This document shows, one piece after another, positions 57,977 to 64,000 of a stretch of 64,000 nt of DNA. The notes beneath the pieces are model-generated. The model made no database searches. It had not been told where the DNA came from and saw only the letters and a program-made list of their open reading frames with translations. This DNA is from Candidatus Levyibacteriota bacterium (lineage in GTDB: Bacteria > Patescibacteria > Microgenomatia > Levybacterales > UBA12049). The first letter of the stretch is position 1, and each line of letters begins with the position of its first letter. The stretch spans positions 62,001 through 126,000 of the forward strand of contig JAJDCG010000001.1 of NCBI GenBank assembly GCA_029260965.1, in the 5' to 3' direction. The position numbers were made by a program, and so were the translations under genes.

Positions 57977-59764
57977 TCATTTAACAGTTACGCTTTTTGC
58001 CAGGTTTCTTGGTTTGTCAGGGTCATAGCCTTTTTTAAGTGCCAGCTCATAGGCGATAAGTTGTAGCGGAACTATTTGAGAAAGTGCTGTTGCATCAGAT
58101 GTATTTTTAACTTCTATAAAATAATCAAAAGCCGGATGATTTTTGTTGCTCACACCAATTATTATTCCACCGCGGGATCTTATCTCTATGGCGTTTGATA
58201 AAATAGCATCATGTGTTTCATCCAGGGGAGCAAAAACAATACAGGGCGTTCCTTTTGAGATAAGGGCAATTGTTCCATGTTTTAGCTCTCCCCCTGCCAG
58301 TCCCTCAGCATGAATATATGAAACTTCTCGTATTTTGAGTGCTGCCTCAAGCGCAGTTGGATATGAAACACCTCTTCCGATGATGTAGATATGTTTGTTT
58401 TTTGCAAGCAATTCAACCACAGGCTTAAGTTTTTTTTTGTTTTTTATTATTTTTTCAATCTCATTTGCAGATTCAATTAGTTGTTCCGATGCAGTTTTTG
58501 AGCTATTTACTAATTGATAAGAGAGCATTAGAAGTATTGATAGTTTGGCAATATATGCCTTCGTTGAGGCAACAGCTTGTTCTATCCCTGCTCCCAAGAG
58601 AATTTTTTCATCGCTCATTCGGTAAATTGTTGAACCCTGAGTGTTGGTGAGAGTTGCTATTTTGGCTTTTTTCTTTTTTGCAATTGTGAGTGGTTCTACT
58701 ACATCTATTGTTTCTCCAGATTGTGAAAGCGCAATTATGAGACTTTTATTTTTGATAAAATCAAGAAGATAATTAAATTCAGACGCATATGCCATATTGA
58801 CATGTTTATTAGCTATTTTTGAGAAAAAATATGTACCTATTAAACCCGCAAAAGAAGCAGTTCCTGCACCGATAAAAAAAGTACCCTTTGCCGTTTTAAT
58901 TGTTTTTGTTAGGGATGAGACTTGGTCTTGATAGGTAGTCGCGATATTACGGATTATATTTGGTTGTTCTGAAATTTCTTTTATCATAAAATGAGGAAAT
59001 TTTCCCTTTTTTAAATTTTGACTTTTCCAATTTATAGTTTCGAAATTTATTTTTTGTTTTTTACCATCTCCCAGATTTATTAGCTGAAGATTTTTACCAA
59101 TTATTGCCATCTCATTGTCTTTTATAAAAAGCATTTTTTTTGTGTGTGGTAAGATGCTTGTTGCATCAGATGAAACAAAAAATTCTTTTTTATTCTCTCC
59201 AATTACTAGGGGGGAGCCTGTTTTAGCAATTACCATCTCGCTTGATATTGAGTATGCAGCAACAATTGCATTCATTCCCCTTAACATGTTAAATGCATTT
59301 CTTACTGAAGTTGCAAAACCAAATTTTTTTAATTCTTCTTCAATTAGATGAGGAATGATTTCAGAATCAGTATCAGATAAAAATTTATGATGTTTTTTTT
59401 CAAGTAGCTTTTTTAATTCTTGATAATTTTCAATTATTCCATTGTGAATTATGCTTATTTTTCTTGTACAGTCGATATGTGGATGTGCATTTTTGTCTGT
59501 AACCCCACCGTGAGTTGCCCATCTGGTGTGGCCCAAGGCCAAACTAGAATTAAGAATTAAGAATTTAGAATTTAGTTTTGCATCAGCTATTTTCCCAGTA
59601 CGTTTTTCTACAACGAATTTTGTTTTTTGCTCTTTGTTTCCCCCCTTTTCTTTTACTGCCACACCCCAAGAATCATAGCCTCTATATTCAAGCAGCTTGA
59701 GTCCCTCAAGGACAGTCTGAGCAGCATTTTTTTTAGTTCCTACGTAGCCGAAAATTCCACACAT
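57977..59764 (-). CDS. glmS: Glutamine-fructose-6-phosphate aminotransferase
   Basis: A 595-residue GlmS. It begins MCGIFGYVG with the catalytic Cys, then LEYRGYDSWGVAV and HTRWATHGG (about 79-87) of the glutaminase domain. Two SIS isomerase domains follow (IALSQSGETIDVVEPL; EAALKIREVSYIHAEGLAGGELKHG; and the C-terminal DPDKPRNLAKSVTVK). It makes glucosamine-6-phosphate, the first step to UDP-GlcNAc. Residues just before the HTRW motif (NSKFLILNS) are encoded by a heptameric repeat. It is the last gene of a three-gene operon. Confidence 0.96.
   Translation of the reverse strand: MCGIFGYVGTKKNAAQTVLEGLKLLEYRGYDSWGVAVKEKGGNKEQKTKFVVEKRTGKIADAKLNSKFLILNSSLALGHTRWATHGGVTDKNAHPHIDCTRKISIIHNGIIENYQELKKLLEKKHHKFLSDTDSEIIPHLIEEELKKFGFATSVRNAFNMLRGMNAIVAAYSISSEMVIAKTGSPLVIGENKKEFFVSSDATSILPHTKKMLFIKDNEMAIIGKNLQLINLGDGKKQKINFETINWKSQNLKKGKFPHFMIKEISEQPNIIRNIATTYQDQVSSLTKTIKTAKGTFFIGAGTASFAGLIGTYFFSKIANKHVNMAYASEFNYLLDFIKNKSLIIALSQSGETIDVVEPLTIAKKKKAKIATLTNTQGSTIYRMSDEKILLGAGIEQAVASTKAYIAKLSILLMLSYQLVNSSKTASEQLIESANEIEKIIKNKKKLKPVVELLAKNKHIYIIGRGVSYPTALEAALKIREVSYIHAEGLAGGELKHGTIALISKGTPCIVFAPLDETHDAILSNAIEIRSRGGIIIGVSNKNHPAFDYFIEVKNTSDATALSQIVPLQLIAYELALKKGYDPDKPRNLAKSVTVK
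59545..59575. repeat. Heptameric repeat in glmS (TAGAATT/AAGAATT x4)
   Basis: TAGAATT, AAGAATT, AAGAATT, TAGAATT, TAG on the plus strand, inside the glutaminase domain coding region. Confidence 0.85.
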
Positions 59765-59767
59765 AAT

Positions 59768-60247
59768 TTAATCTTTCGAGTTTATAACGGGTATTATATC
59801 ATTTAGGTTCTGGATTGTAATATCAGGAAAAAATTCTTTGGTATTTTGATTTGTATTTGAGTACCTGCCTCGGTTGAAAAAAATCGTTACAAGAGTAGGA
59901 AGCGCATGTTTGGCGTGTGATAAATTTATCAAAAGATTATCTACGAAGAAAATTTTCCCATCAAAGTTTTTATATTTTTTTAGTTCGTTTATCAGATTTG
60001 CATCTTTTTGAGCAACAATGTGGAGATGGTCCTTGCTGAAAAAGTGAATTATTTTTGTTTCTATTAGTTTTTTGTTTTGAAATTCAACATTTCCCTTGGA
60101 TAAGATACCCAGTAGAGTAATTTGAGATAATTCAGCTAACGTTTTTTCAACATCTGGATATAGGTGGAATTCAGTAAGGGAGCTTTTCTTGAAGCGGTTC
60201 GTATCAAAAAGAACATCGTCAATGTCAAAAAGAATTAATTTTTGCAT
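59768..60247 (-). CDS. HAD-like hydrolase
   Basis: A 159-residue protein with HAD motifs: LILFDIDDVLFDTN (about 4-17; D-x-D), LGILSKGN (about 46-53) as motif II, and KIFFVDNLLINLSHA (about 98-112) as the late acidic motif, with only one clear Asp. It is small for a HAD phosphatase and lacks a large cap. It lies between the hexapeptide transferase and glmS, so it could act in amino-sugar metabolism (for example as a sugar-phosphate phosphatase); that is inference. Confidence 0.8.
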   Translation of the reverse strand: MQKLILFDIDDVLFDTNRFKKSSLTEFHLYPDVEKTLAELSQITLLGILSKGNVEFQNKKLIETKIIHFFSKDHLHIVAQKDANLINELKKYKNFDGKIFFVDNLLINLSHAKHALPTLVTIFFNRGRYSNTNQNTKEFFPDITIQNLNDIIPVINSKD

Positions 60248-60249
60248 TT

Positions 60250-60891
60250 TTAATTTTTAATTATCTCGTTTTCTTGGTGCGTGCCAGTTACGGATATTAG
60301 TGGATAGACAATTGTACTTTTGCCAAGGATTGTTCCAGGGTTAAGAACGGAGTTGACACCTACATTTGATCCATCTCCTATTATTGCGCCTAGTTTTCTG
60401 AGACCAGTTTGATATTTTTCTTTACCGGAGCTTACGGATACTGGTTTTTTATCCAGTCTATAATTTGCAAGTATTGATCCTGCGGACAGGTTGACTTTAT
60501 TGCCAATAATACTATTTCCAACATAATTAAAATGTCCGGCAATACTCCCATTTAGAAAAATACTGTCTTTTACTTCTACTGCGTGGCCTGCTTTCGCATT
60601 GTCTGCGAAGAGACACGCTCCGCGAAGAAATGCACCATGAGAAATCATGCAGTTTTTGCCTATGATTGCAGGACCTGTGATCTCAGCTGTTTCATGAACT
60701 ACTGTTCCCTCGCCGATATAGACGTCATTGCGGTTTTTGTAGTTTGATTTTATTTTTCCTGACTTGAACTGTTCTCGGATGTATTCTTCAAGATTATTAA
60801 AAACTTCCCATACATTCTCCTTGTCTTTAAAAAGATCAGCAAAATATATATCAGATAAGTCAAAAAAATTTTTAGCTGAAAAACTATTCAT
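60250..60891 (-). CDS. Left-handed beta-helix acyl/nucleotidyl-transferase-like protein (GlmU C-terminal type)
   Basis: A 213-residue protein. Residues about 55-205 are hexapeptide repeats: VYIGEGTVVHETAEITGPAI (about 57-76), KVNLSAGSILANYRLD (about 133-148) and AIIGDGSNVGVNSVLNPGTI (about 169-188). These match the acetyltransferase half of GlmU and related sugar nucleotidyltransferases; the pyrophosphorylase half is missing and replaced by a short helical N-terminus. With glmS downstream it probably acetylates glucosamine-1-phosphate or a related sugar. A separate pyrophosphorylase would be needed elsewhere. Confidence 0.8.
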   Translation of the reverse strand: MNSFSAKNFFDLSDIYFADLFKDKENVWEVFNNLEEYIREQFKSGKIKSNYKNRNDVYIGEGTVVHETAEITGPAIIGKNCMISHGAFLRGACLFADNAKAGHAVEVKDSIFLNGSIAGHFNYVGNSIIGNKVNLSAGSILANYRLDKKPVSVSSGKEKYQTGLRKLGAIIGDGSNVGVNSVLNPGTILGKSTIVYPLISVTGTHQENEIIKN

Positions 60892-60900
60892 AGTCTATGT

Positions 60901-60909
60901 ATTCTACCA
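60901..60909 (-). promoter_or_regulatory. Extended -10 box of the hexapeptide-transferase/glmS operon
   Basis: TGGTAGAAT on the minus strand, ending nine bases before the ATG at 60891. It lies back to back with the dnaG promoter. Confidence 0.5.
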
Positions 60910-60912
60910 TAA

Positions 60913-60941
60913 TTGCAAAAGACCGAAAGGGAGTATATACT
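60913..60941 (+). promoter_or_regulatory. dnaG promoter
   Basis: TTGCAA (60913-60918), 17 bases, TATACT (60936-60941), nine bases before ATG 60951. Confidence 0.65.
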
Positions 60942-60950
60942 TTCCTCAAT

Positions 60951-62714
60951 ATGGATGAGGTAGATCAAATAAGAGATAAAACAGATATTGTATCTTTGAT
61001 TTCTGAGTATGTGACTGTAAAAAAAGCAGGCAGGAATTTTAAGGCAAATTGTCCATTTCACAATGAAAAAACCCCGTCATTTGTTATATCTCCAGAACGC
61101 CAGATCTGGCATTGTTTCGGGTCATGTAACAAGGGAGGGGATGCGTATAGTTTTGTTATGGAGTATGAGAAAGTTGATTTTCCAGAGGCACTTAGGATGC
61201 TTGCTAAGAGGTCTGGAATAGAGCTTTCCCAATCAAGAGATACAGGTGTCACCTCTTCACAAAAAGAAAGCTTTTATAGAATAAATGCTCTTGCAAAGGA
61301 GTATTACCATTATATACTTACAAAACATAAAGCAGGTGAAAAGGCATTGAGTTATCTCAAGAAACGAGGAATTAATGAAAAGTTAATTGAATCTTTTAAG
61401 GTTGGTTTTGCACCTCGTACACAAGATGGTTTAGTAAAGTATCTTACTCAGAAAAAAAAGCATAACATTCAGGATGTTATTGAGGCAGGACTTGCTTTTA
61501 AAAAGGGCGTACAGCCAACAGATTTTTTTTGGGGTAGACTTATTTTCCCATTAGTTGATCACAGGGATAACGTGGTCGGATTTTCAGGGCGAATCCTTGA
61601 TAATAATTCTTCTGTTTCTAAGTATATAAATACGAGGGAGACGCTTGTTTATCACAAAAGCGATCATGTTTTTGGACTTAATATCACAAAAGAATCAATC
61701 AGACGTGAGAATCAGGTCATAATAACTGAGGGAGAATTTGATGTGATGGCATGTTACAAAAATGGTATTGGAAATGTGGTTGCTGTGAAGGGCACAGCGC
61801 TTACTGAAGCGCAGGTTAATCTTATTGGACGCTTTGCGGAAAAAATTACATTCTGTTTTGATACTGACAAAGCAGGACTTGAGGCAATAAAGAGAAGCAT
61901 AGGAGTAGTTGAGAAAAAAGGTCTTTCTCCGACAGTTATTGAGATAGTGGGTGGAAAAGATGCGGATGAAGCTCTTTTGAAAAACCCTACTGGTTTTAAG
62001 AAAGCAGCAAAAGAAGACGTATCTGTTTATGAATTTTTGATTAAAAAGGCACTTGAATTATTTGATGTAAATATAGCAGATGGAAAGAAAAAATTTTCCA
62101 ATGAAACACTTCCTTATGTAGCGCAAATCGGCAACGAAATAATCAAAGAGCACTATCTAAAAAAGATTGCTAAAGAACTGGATACATCATATGAGAGTAT
62201 CCAGAAAGAGGTTGAGAGGATAGGTAAAAAGATAGAAAAGACAGAAGTTAAAATAGATGCTGTCAGCAAAAGACCACAAGATGAAATCCTTGAGGAGTAT
62301 TTGCTCGCGCTGATTCTCCAATCAGATAATCGGAGTGAGGATCTCAAATCCGCGATACAGATATTGTCAGATACGGGAATTGCTAAAAAATCCCAACACA
62401 AGATAATGGATAAGCTTTCAGAGTTTTTGGGAAAAAATAAAAAATTTGATGCCGATAAATTTATAAATACTCTTCCACAGGAGCTTTTGTCCTCATATGA
62501 TACGAGTTTTCTTTTCCCACTACCTGAGTTCAGTGATGAGAAGCACTATCACAATGAGGTTGAAAAAATAGCTAAGAACCTGAAGACTATCTATGTCCGA
62601 GAAAGGCTGAAGGAAGTATCTGAGGAGATAAGGCAAAAAGAGCGGGATGGAAAAGAGAAGGATATAGAAAAATTACAGAAAGAGTATTCAGCTCTCGTAG
62701 CGAATTTAGGTTGA
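60951..62714 (+). CDS. dnaG: DNA primase DnaG
   Basis: ATG 60951 (MDEVDQIRDKTDIVSLI) is the family-typical start and lies just after a good promoter. The 587-residue protein has the CHC2-type zinc finger CPFHNEKTPSF with HCFGSCNKGG (C-x3-C instead of the common C-x2-C), the N-terminal primase domain, the TOPRIM domain with VIITEGEFDVMA (about 260-271) and FCFDTDKAGLEA (about 302-313), and a helical C-terminus for helicase binding. It lays RNA primers at the replication fork. Confidence 0.95.
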   Translation: MDEVDQIRDKTDIVSLISEYVTVKKAGRNFKANCPFHNEKTPSFVISPERQIWHCFGSCNKGGDAYSFVMEYEKVDFPEALRMLAKRSGIELSQSRDTGVTSSQKESFYRINALAKEYYHYILTKHKAGEKALSYLKKRGINEKLIESFKVGFAPRTQDGLVKYLTQKKKHNIQDVIEAGLAFKKGVQPTDFFWGRLIFPLVDHRDNVVGFSGRILDNNSSVSKYINTRETLVYHKSDHVFGLNITKESIRRENQVIITEGEFDVMACYKNGIGNVVAVKGTALTEAQVNLIGRFAEKITFCFDTDKAGLEAIKRSIGVVEKKGLSPTVIEIVGGKDADEALLKNPTGFKKAAKEDVSVYEFLIKKALELFDVNIADGKKKFSNETLPYVAQIGNEIIKEHYLKKIAKELDTSYESIQKEVERIGKKIEKTEVKIDAVSKRPQDEILEEYLLALILQSDNRSEDLKSAIQILSDTGIAKKSQHKIMDKLSEFLGKNKKFDADKFINTLPQELLSSYDTSFLFPLPEFSDEKHYHNEVEKIAKNLKTIYVRERLKEVSEEIRQKERDGKEKDIEKLQKEYSALVANLG

Positions 62715-62739
62715 CAAACTAGTAAAAACGGAGTATTAT
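62711..62739 (+). promoter_or_regulatory. Promoter between dnaG and the unknown gene
   Basis: TTGACA (62711-62716) overlaps the dnaG stop; 17 bases later TATTAT (62734-62739). Confidence 0.75.
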
Positions 62740-62754
62740 TTCAGCCAGATAGCA

Positions 62755-63579
62755 ATGAGGACAGAACATGTAAGGCCAGGCAATGACATTATTGGTTCAT
62801 CTAGGGAACGACTCTTACCCCCTCTTTCTTTGCAAGAACAGGTAACAAGAGGTGCCAAAAAATTATTCTTCGGTTTTCCATTTGCTTTTGTTGGAAAAGA
62901 TTTAGACGATTATCTTCAAGATTTTTATGTTCCTGCGGGAGTAAAACAACTACTTGAGCATAAAGACGATACGCTTGTGGTGATTGATCCCCGAATTTCT
63001 CGTTCACAACAGGTCTATCAACAATATCATGGCTCAAGGAGATCAGAAACGCTGGGTGTAAGTTTAGTATCAGAATTCGAGCTACCAAATGCTTTTTCCA
63101 GATATGGAGGAGAGGAGCAGATCAGAAGAGAGCAAAACAAAAAAAGGCTAGATTGGGATGTAGTAGATATCAATGGCACACAAACTTCGCCTTATGTGAT
63201 TTGGGTTAGAACTGATTCATCAACTAATAGGCCTGGAGCAACTATCGATGTAGCAAAAACATTGGATGAGGGTCAAGTAGGTTTATCACTTACTGAATTA
63301 CTACATGTTAATCTTTTTGCACCCCACCTACTTACAAATTTCAATCCAGCATTGGGCTCAGAAGTGCCGTATAAGATTCGAGCTGAATCTGGCGTAGAAG
63401 GAGATGGTCTTCAGGAAAGGAATCTTTCTCCAGCTTTAGTGAGAGATGGTTTTGGAAATAAAAAATTGGTTGTTTGTTTTGGCCAGGGTGTGGGGCTGCA
63501 CTATAATTCAGCTTTGAGCCGTGGAAGAGATGTGATAATGCTTGGTCCAAAAGATTCTGATAACATGGTCAAAGCGTAA
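62755..63579 (+). CDS. Hypothetical protein between dnaG and rpoD
   Basis: A 274-residue soluble protein with no membrane segment. Its central part has alternating strands and helices (DDTLVVIDPRIS, SPYVIWVRTD, LSLTELLHVNLFAPHLL). The C-terminal region KKLVVCFGQGVGLHYNSAL could be a core strand and loop. No family is recognised. It has its own consensus promoter and a hairpin after its stop, so it is transcribed as a single unit inside the dnaG-rpoD pair. It may be a lineage-specific insertion. Confidence 0.7.
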   Translation: MRTEHVRPGNDIIGSSRERLLPPLSLQEQVTRGAKKLFFGFPFAFVGKDLDDYLQDFYVPAGVKQLLEHKDDTLVVIDPRISRSQQVYQQYHGSRRSETLGVSLVSEFELPNAFSRYGGEEQIRREQNKKRLDWDVVDINGTQTSPYVIWVRTDSSTNRPGATIDVAKTLDEGQVGLSLTELLHVNLFAPHLLTNFNPALGSEVPYKIRAESGVEGDGLQERNLSPALVRDGFGNKKLVVCFGQGVGLHYNSALSRGRDVIMLGPKDSDNMVKA

Positions 63580-63594
63580 AGCTAAAATAGCTTT
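63578..63594 (+). terminator. Hairpin after the unknown gene
   Basis: AAAGCTA and TAGCTTT are perfect 7-base arms around AAA, touching the stop codon. Only a weak T-run follows. Confidence 0.5.
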
Positions 63595-63639
63595 AGTGTT
63601 CTCAAAATAATCTTCTGTCTACCTAGATTTGCCAATTTG

Positions 63640-63648
63640 TGTTAAAAT
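63640..63648 (+). promoter_or_regulatory. Extended -10 box of rpoD
   Basis: TGTTAAAAT ends eight bases before ATG 63657. Confidence 0.5.
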
Positions 63649-63656
63649 AAGAAACT

Positions 63657-64000
63657 ATGTCCCAGAAATTAACCCCTGTTATCTCAGAAGTAGTAGCTAG
63701 TGCTAAAAAAAGAGGCTATATCACGCAAGAAGAAATACTTGGAATTTACACTAAGCCAGAAGAACATATCGAAGATCTTGATTCTCTTTATGACAAGCTC
63801 ATGAAGGGTAGTATTGATGTGTTTGAGTCAGTTGCTCAGTCGCAGGAGCAGGACAAACCAATTGAAGATCTGGAAAAAGAGCTTGAGGCTCTCACAGTCC
63901 TGACAGAGGGATCGGTATCTGATCCTGTGCGTATGTACCTCAAAGAGATAGGTCGCATACCCCTTCTTACTTTTGATCAGGAAATTGATTTAGCCAAAAG
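63657..64000 (+). CDS. rpoD: Primary sigma factor RpoD (5' part, cut by window edge)
   Basis: The frame is open to the window end (about 114 codons). The N-terminal part is a short region 1.1-like segment (VISEVVASAKKRGYITQEEIL, about 6-26), an acidic linker, and then DPVRMYLKEIGRIPLLT (about 90-106), which is the region 1.2 hallmark of RpoD/SigA. It directs RNA polymerase to housekeeping promoters. The dnaG-rpoD order is the usual macromolecular synthesis arrangement, here with one extra gene between. Confidence 0.92.
   Translation, partial: MSQKLTPVISEVVASAKKRGYITQEEILGIYTKPEEHIEDLDSLYDKLMKGSIDVFESVAQSQEQDKPIEDLEKELEALTVLTEGSVSDPVRMYLKEIGRIPLLTFDQEIDLAK

Overview
The window is a compact, AT-rich, gene-dense piece of a bacterial chromosome with very short or negative intergenic distances and standard stop codons (TGA is used as a stop, so this is not a code-25 lineage). 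The gene content points to a Patescibacteria/CPR bacterium, most likely of the Microgenomates type. The evidence is a chromosomal type IV secretion-like locus with PrgI-type, split VirB4 and small two-helix pilin genes, a DUF4012 giant membrane protein, a tiny Tat operon next to a beta-helix protein with a PGSDDGTWGD N-terminus, a valyl-tRNA synthetase of only 728 residues, and a tRNA-Arg with anticodon GCG. The lineage call is inference; no 16S rRNA is present.

Layout. 1-3.5 kb: tRNA genes (a 3' fragment, three Ser isoacceptors, one Arg) mixed with small membrane or unknown proteins. 3.5-19.4 kb: a type IV secretion/pilus-like locus (VirB6-like channel protein, a 1082-residue unknown protein on the other strand, an ATPase-winged helix regulator, three TrbC/VirB2-like pilins, PrgI-like protein, split VirB4, a lytic-transglycosylase-like fusion, a MepA-like murein endopeptidase and membrane-anchored accessory proteins). 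19.4-24 kb: the replication-origin neighbourhood: dnaN and dnaA on the minus strand, divergent from rpmH-rnpA-yidD-yidC-khpB. The dnaA promoter has a DnaA box between its -35 and -10. 24-35 kb: cell-envelope and housekeeping genes (O-antigen-ligase-like, EamA, DUF4012, DUF368, pgk, alkD-like, matrixin, Hsp20 under a CIRCE operator). 35.5-41.7 kb: valS, rplY and a ruvC-ruvA-ruvB series interrupted by a four-helix-bundle gene. 41.7-47.5 kb: FN3 protein, tatA-tatC with a small RK-signal protein and a beta-helix protein plus a frameshifted relative, comM. 47.5-55.7 kb: ECF sigma factor with a membrane partner, a P-type Ca2+-like ATPase, a Cys-rich small protein, a DsbD/CcdA-like protein, an orphan ATP-cone and a flavin disulfide reductase. 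55.7-56 kb: a probable stand-alone structured RNA with its own promoter and terminator. 56-64 kb: unknown protein, yvcK, glmS-HAD-hexapeptide transferase operon, dnaG, unknown gene, start of rpoD.

Cross-cutting observations. (1) A family of heptameric (7-nt period) micro-repeats is scattered from about 37 to 60 kb, with a weaker instance near 24.7 kb, both between genes and inside coding regions (valS, ruvC, glmS). One subfamily flanks the four-helix-bundle gene in the ruv cluster and recurs in front of the P-type ATPase. (2) Many genes have a -10 or extended -10 box ending only 6-14 nt before the start codon, so leaderless or near-leaderless transcripts look common, while a few genes (e.g. 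hsp20) have a strong Shine-Dalgarno. (3) The best candidates for undescribed biology are the 7-mer repeat family, the ~170-nt RNA at 55.8 kb, the Tat-plus-PGSDDGTWGD module, and the secretion locus with its large unknown partner.
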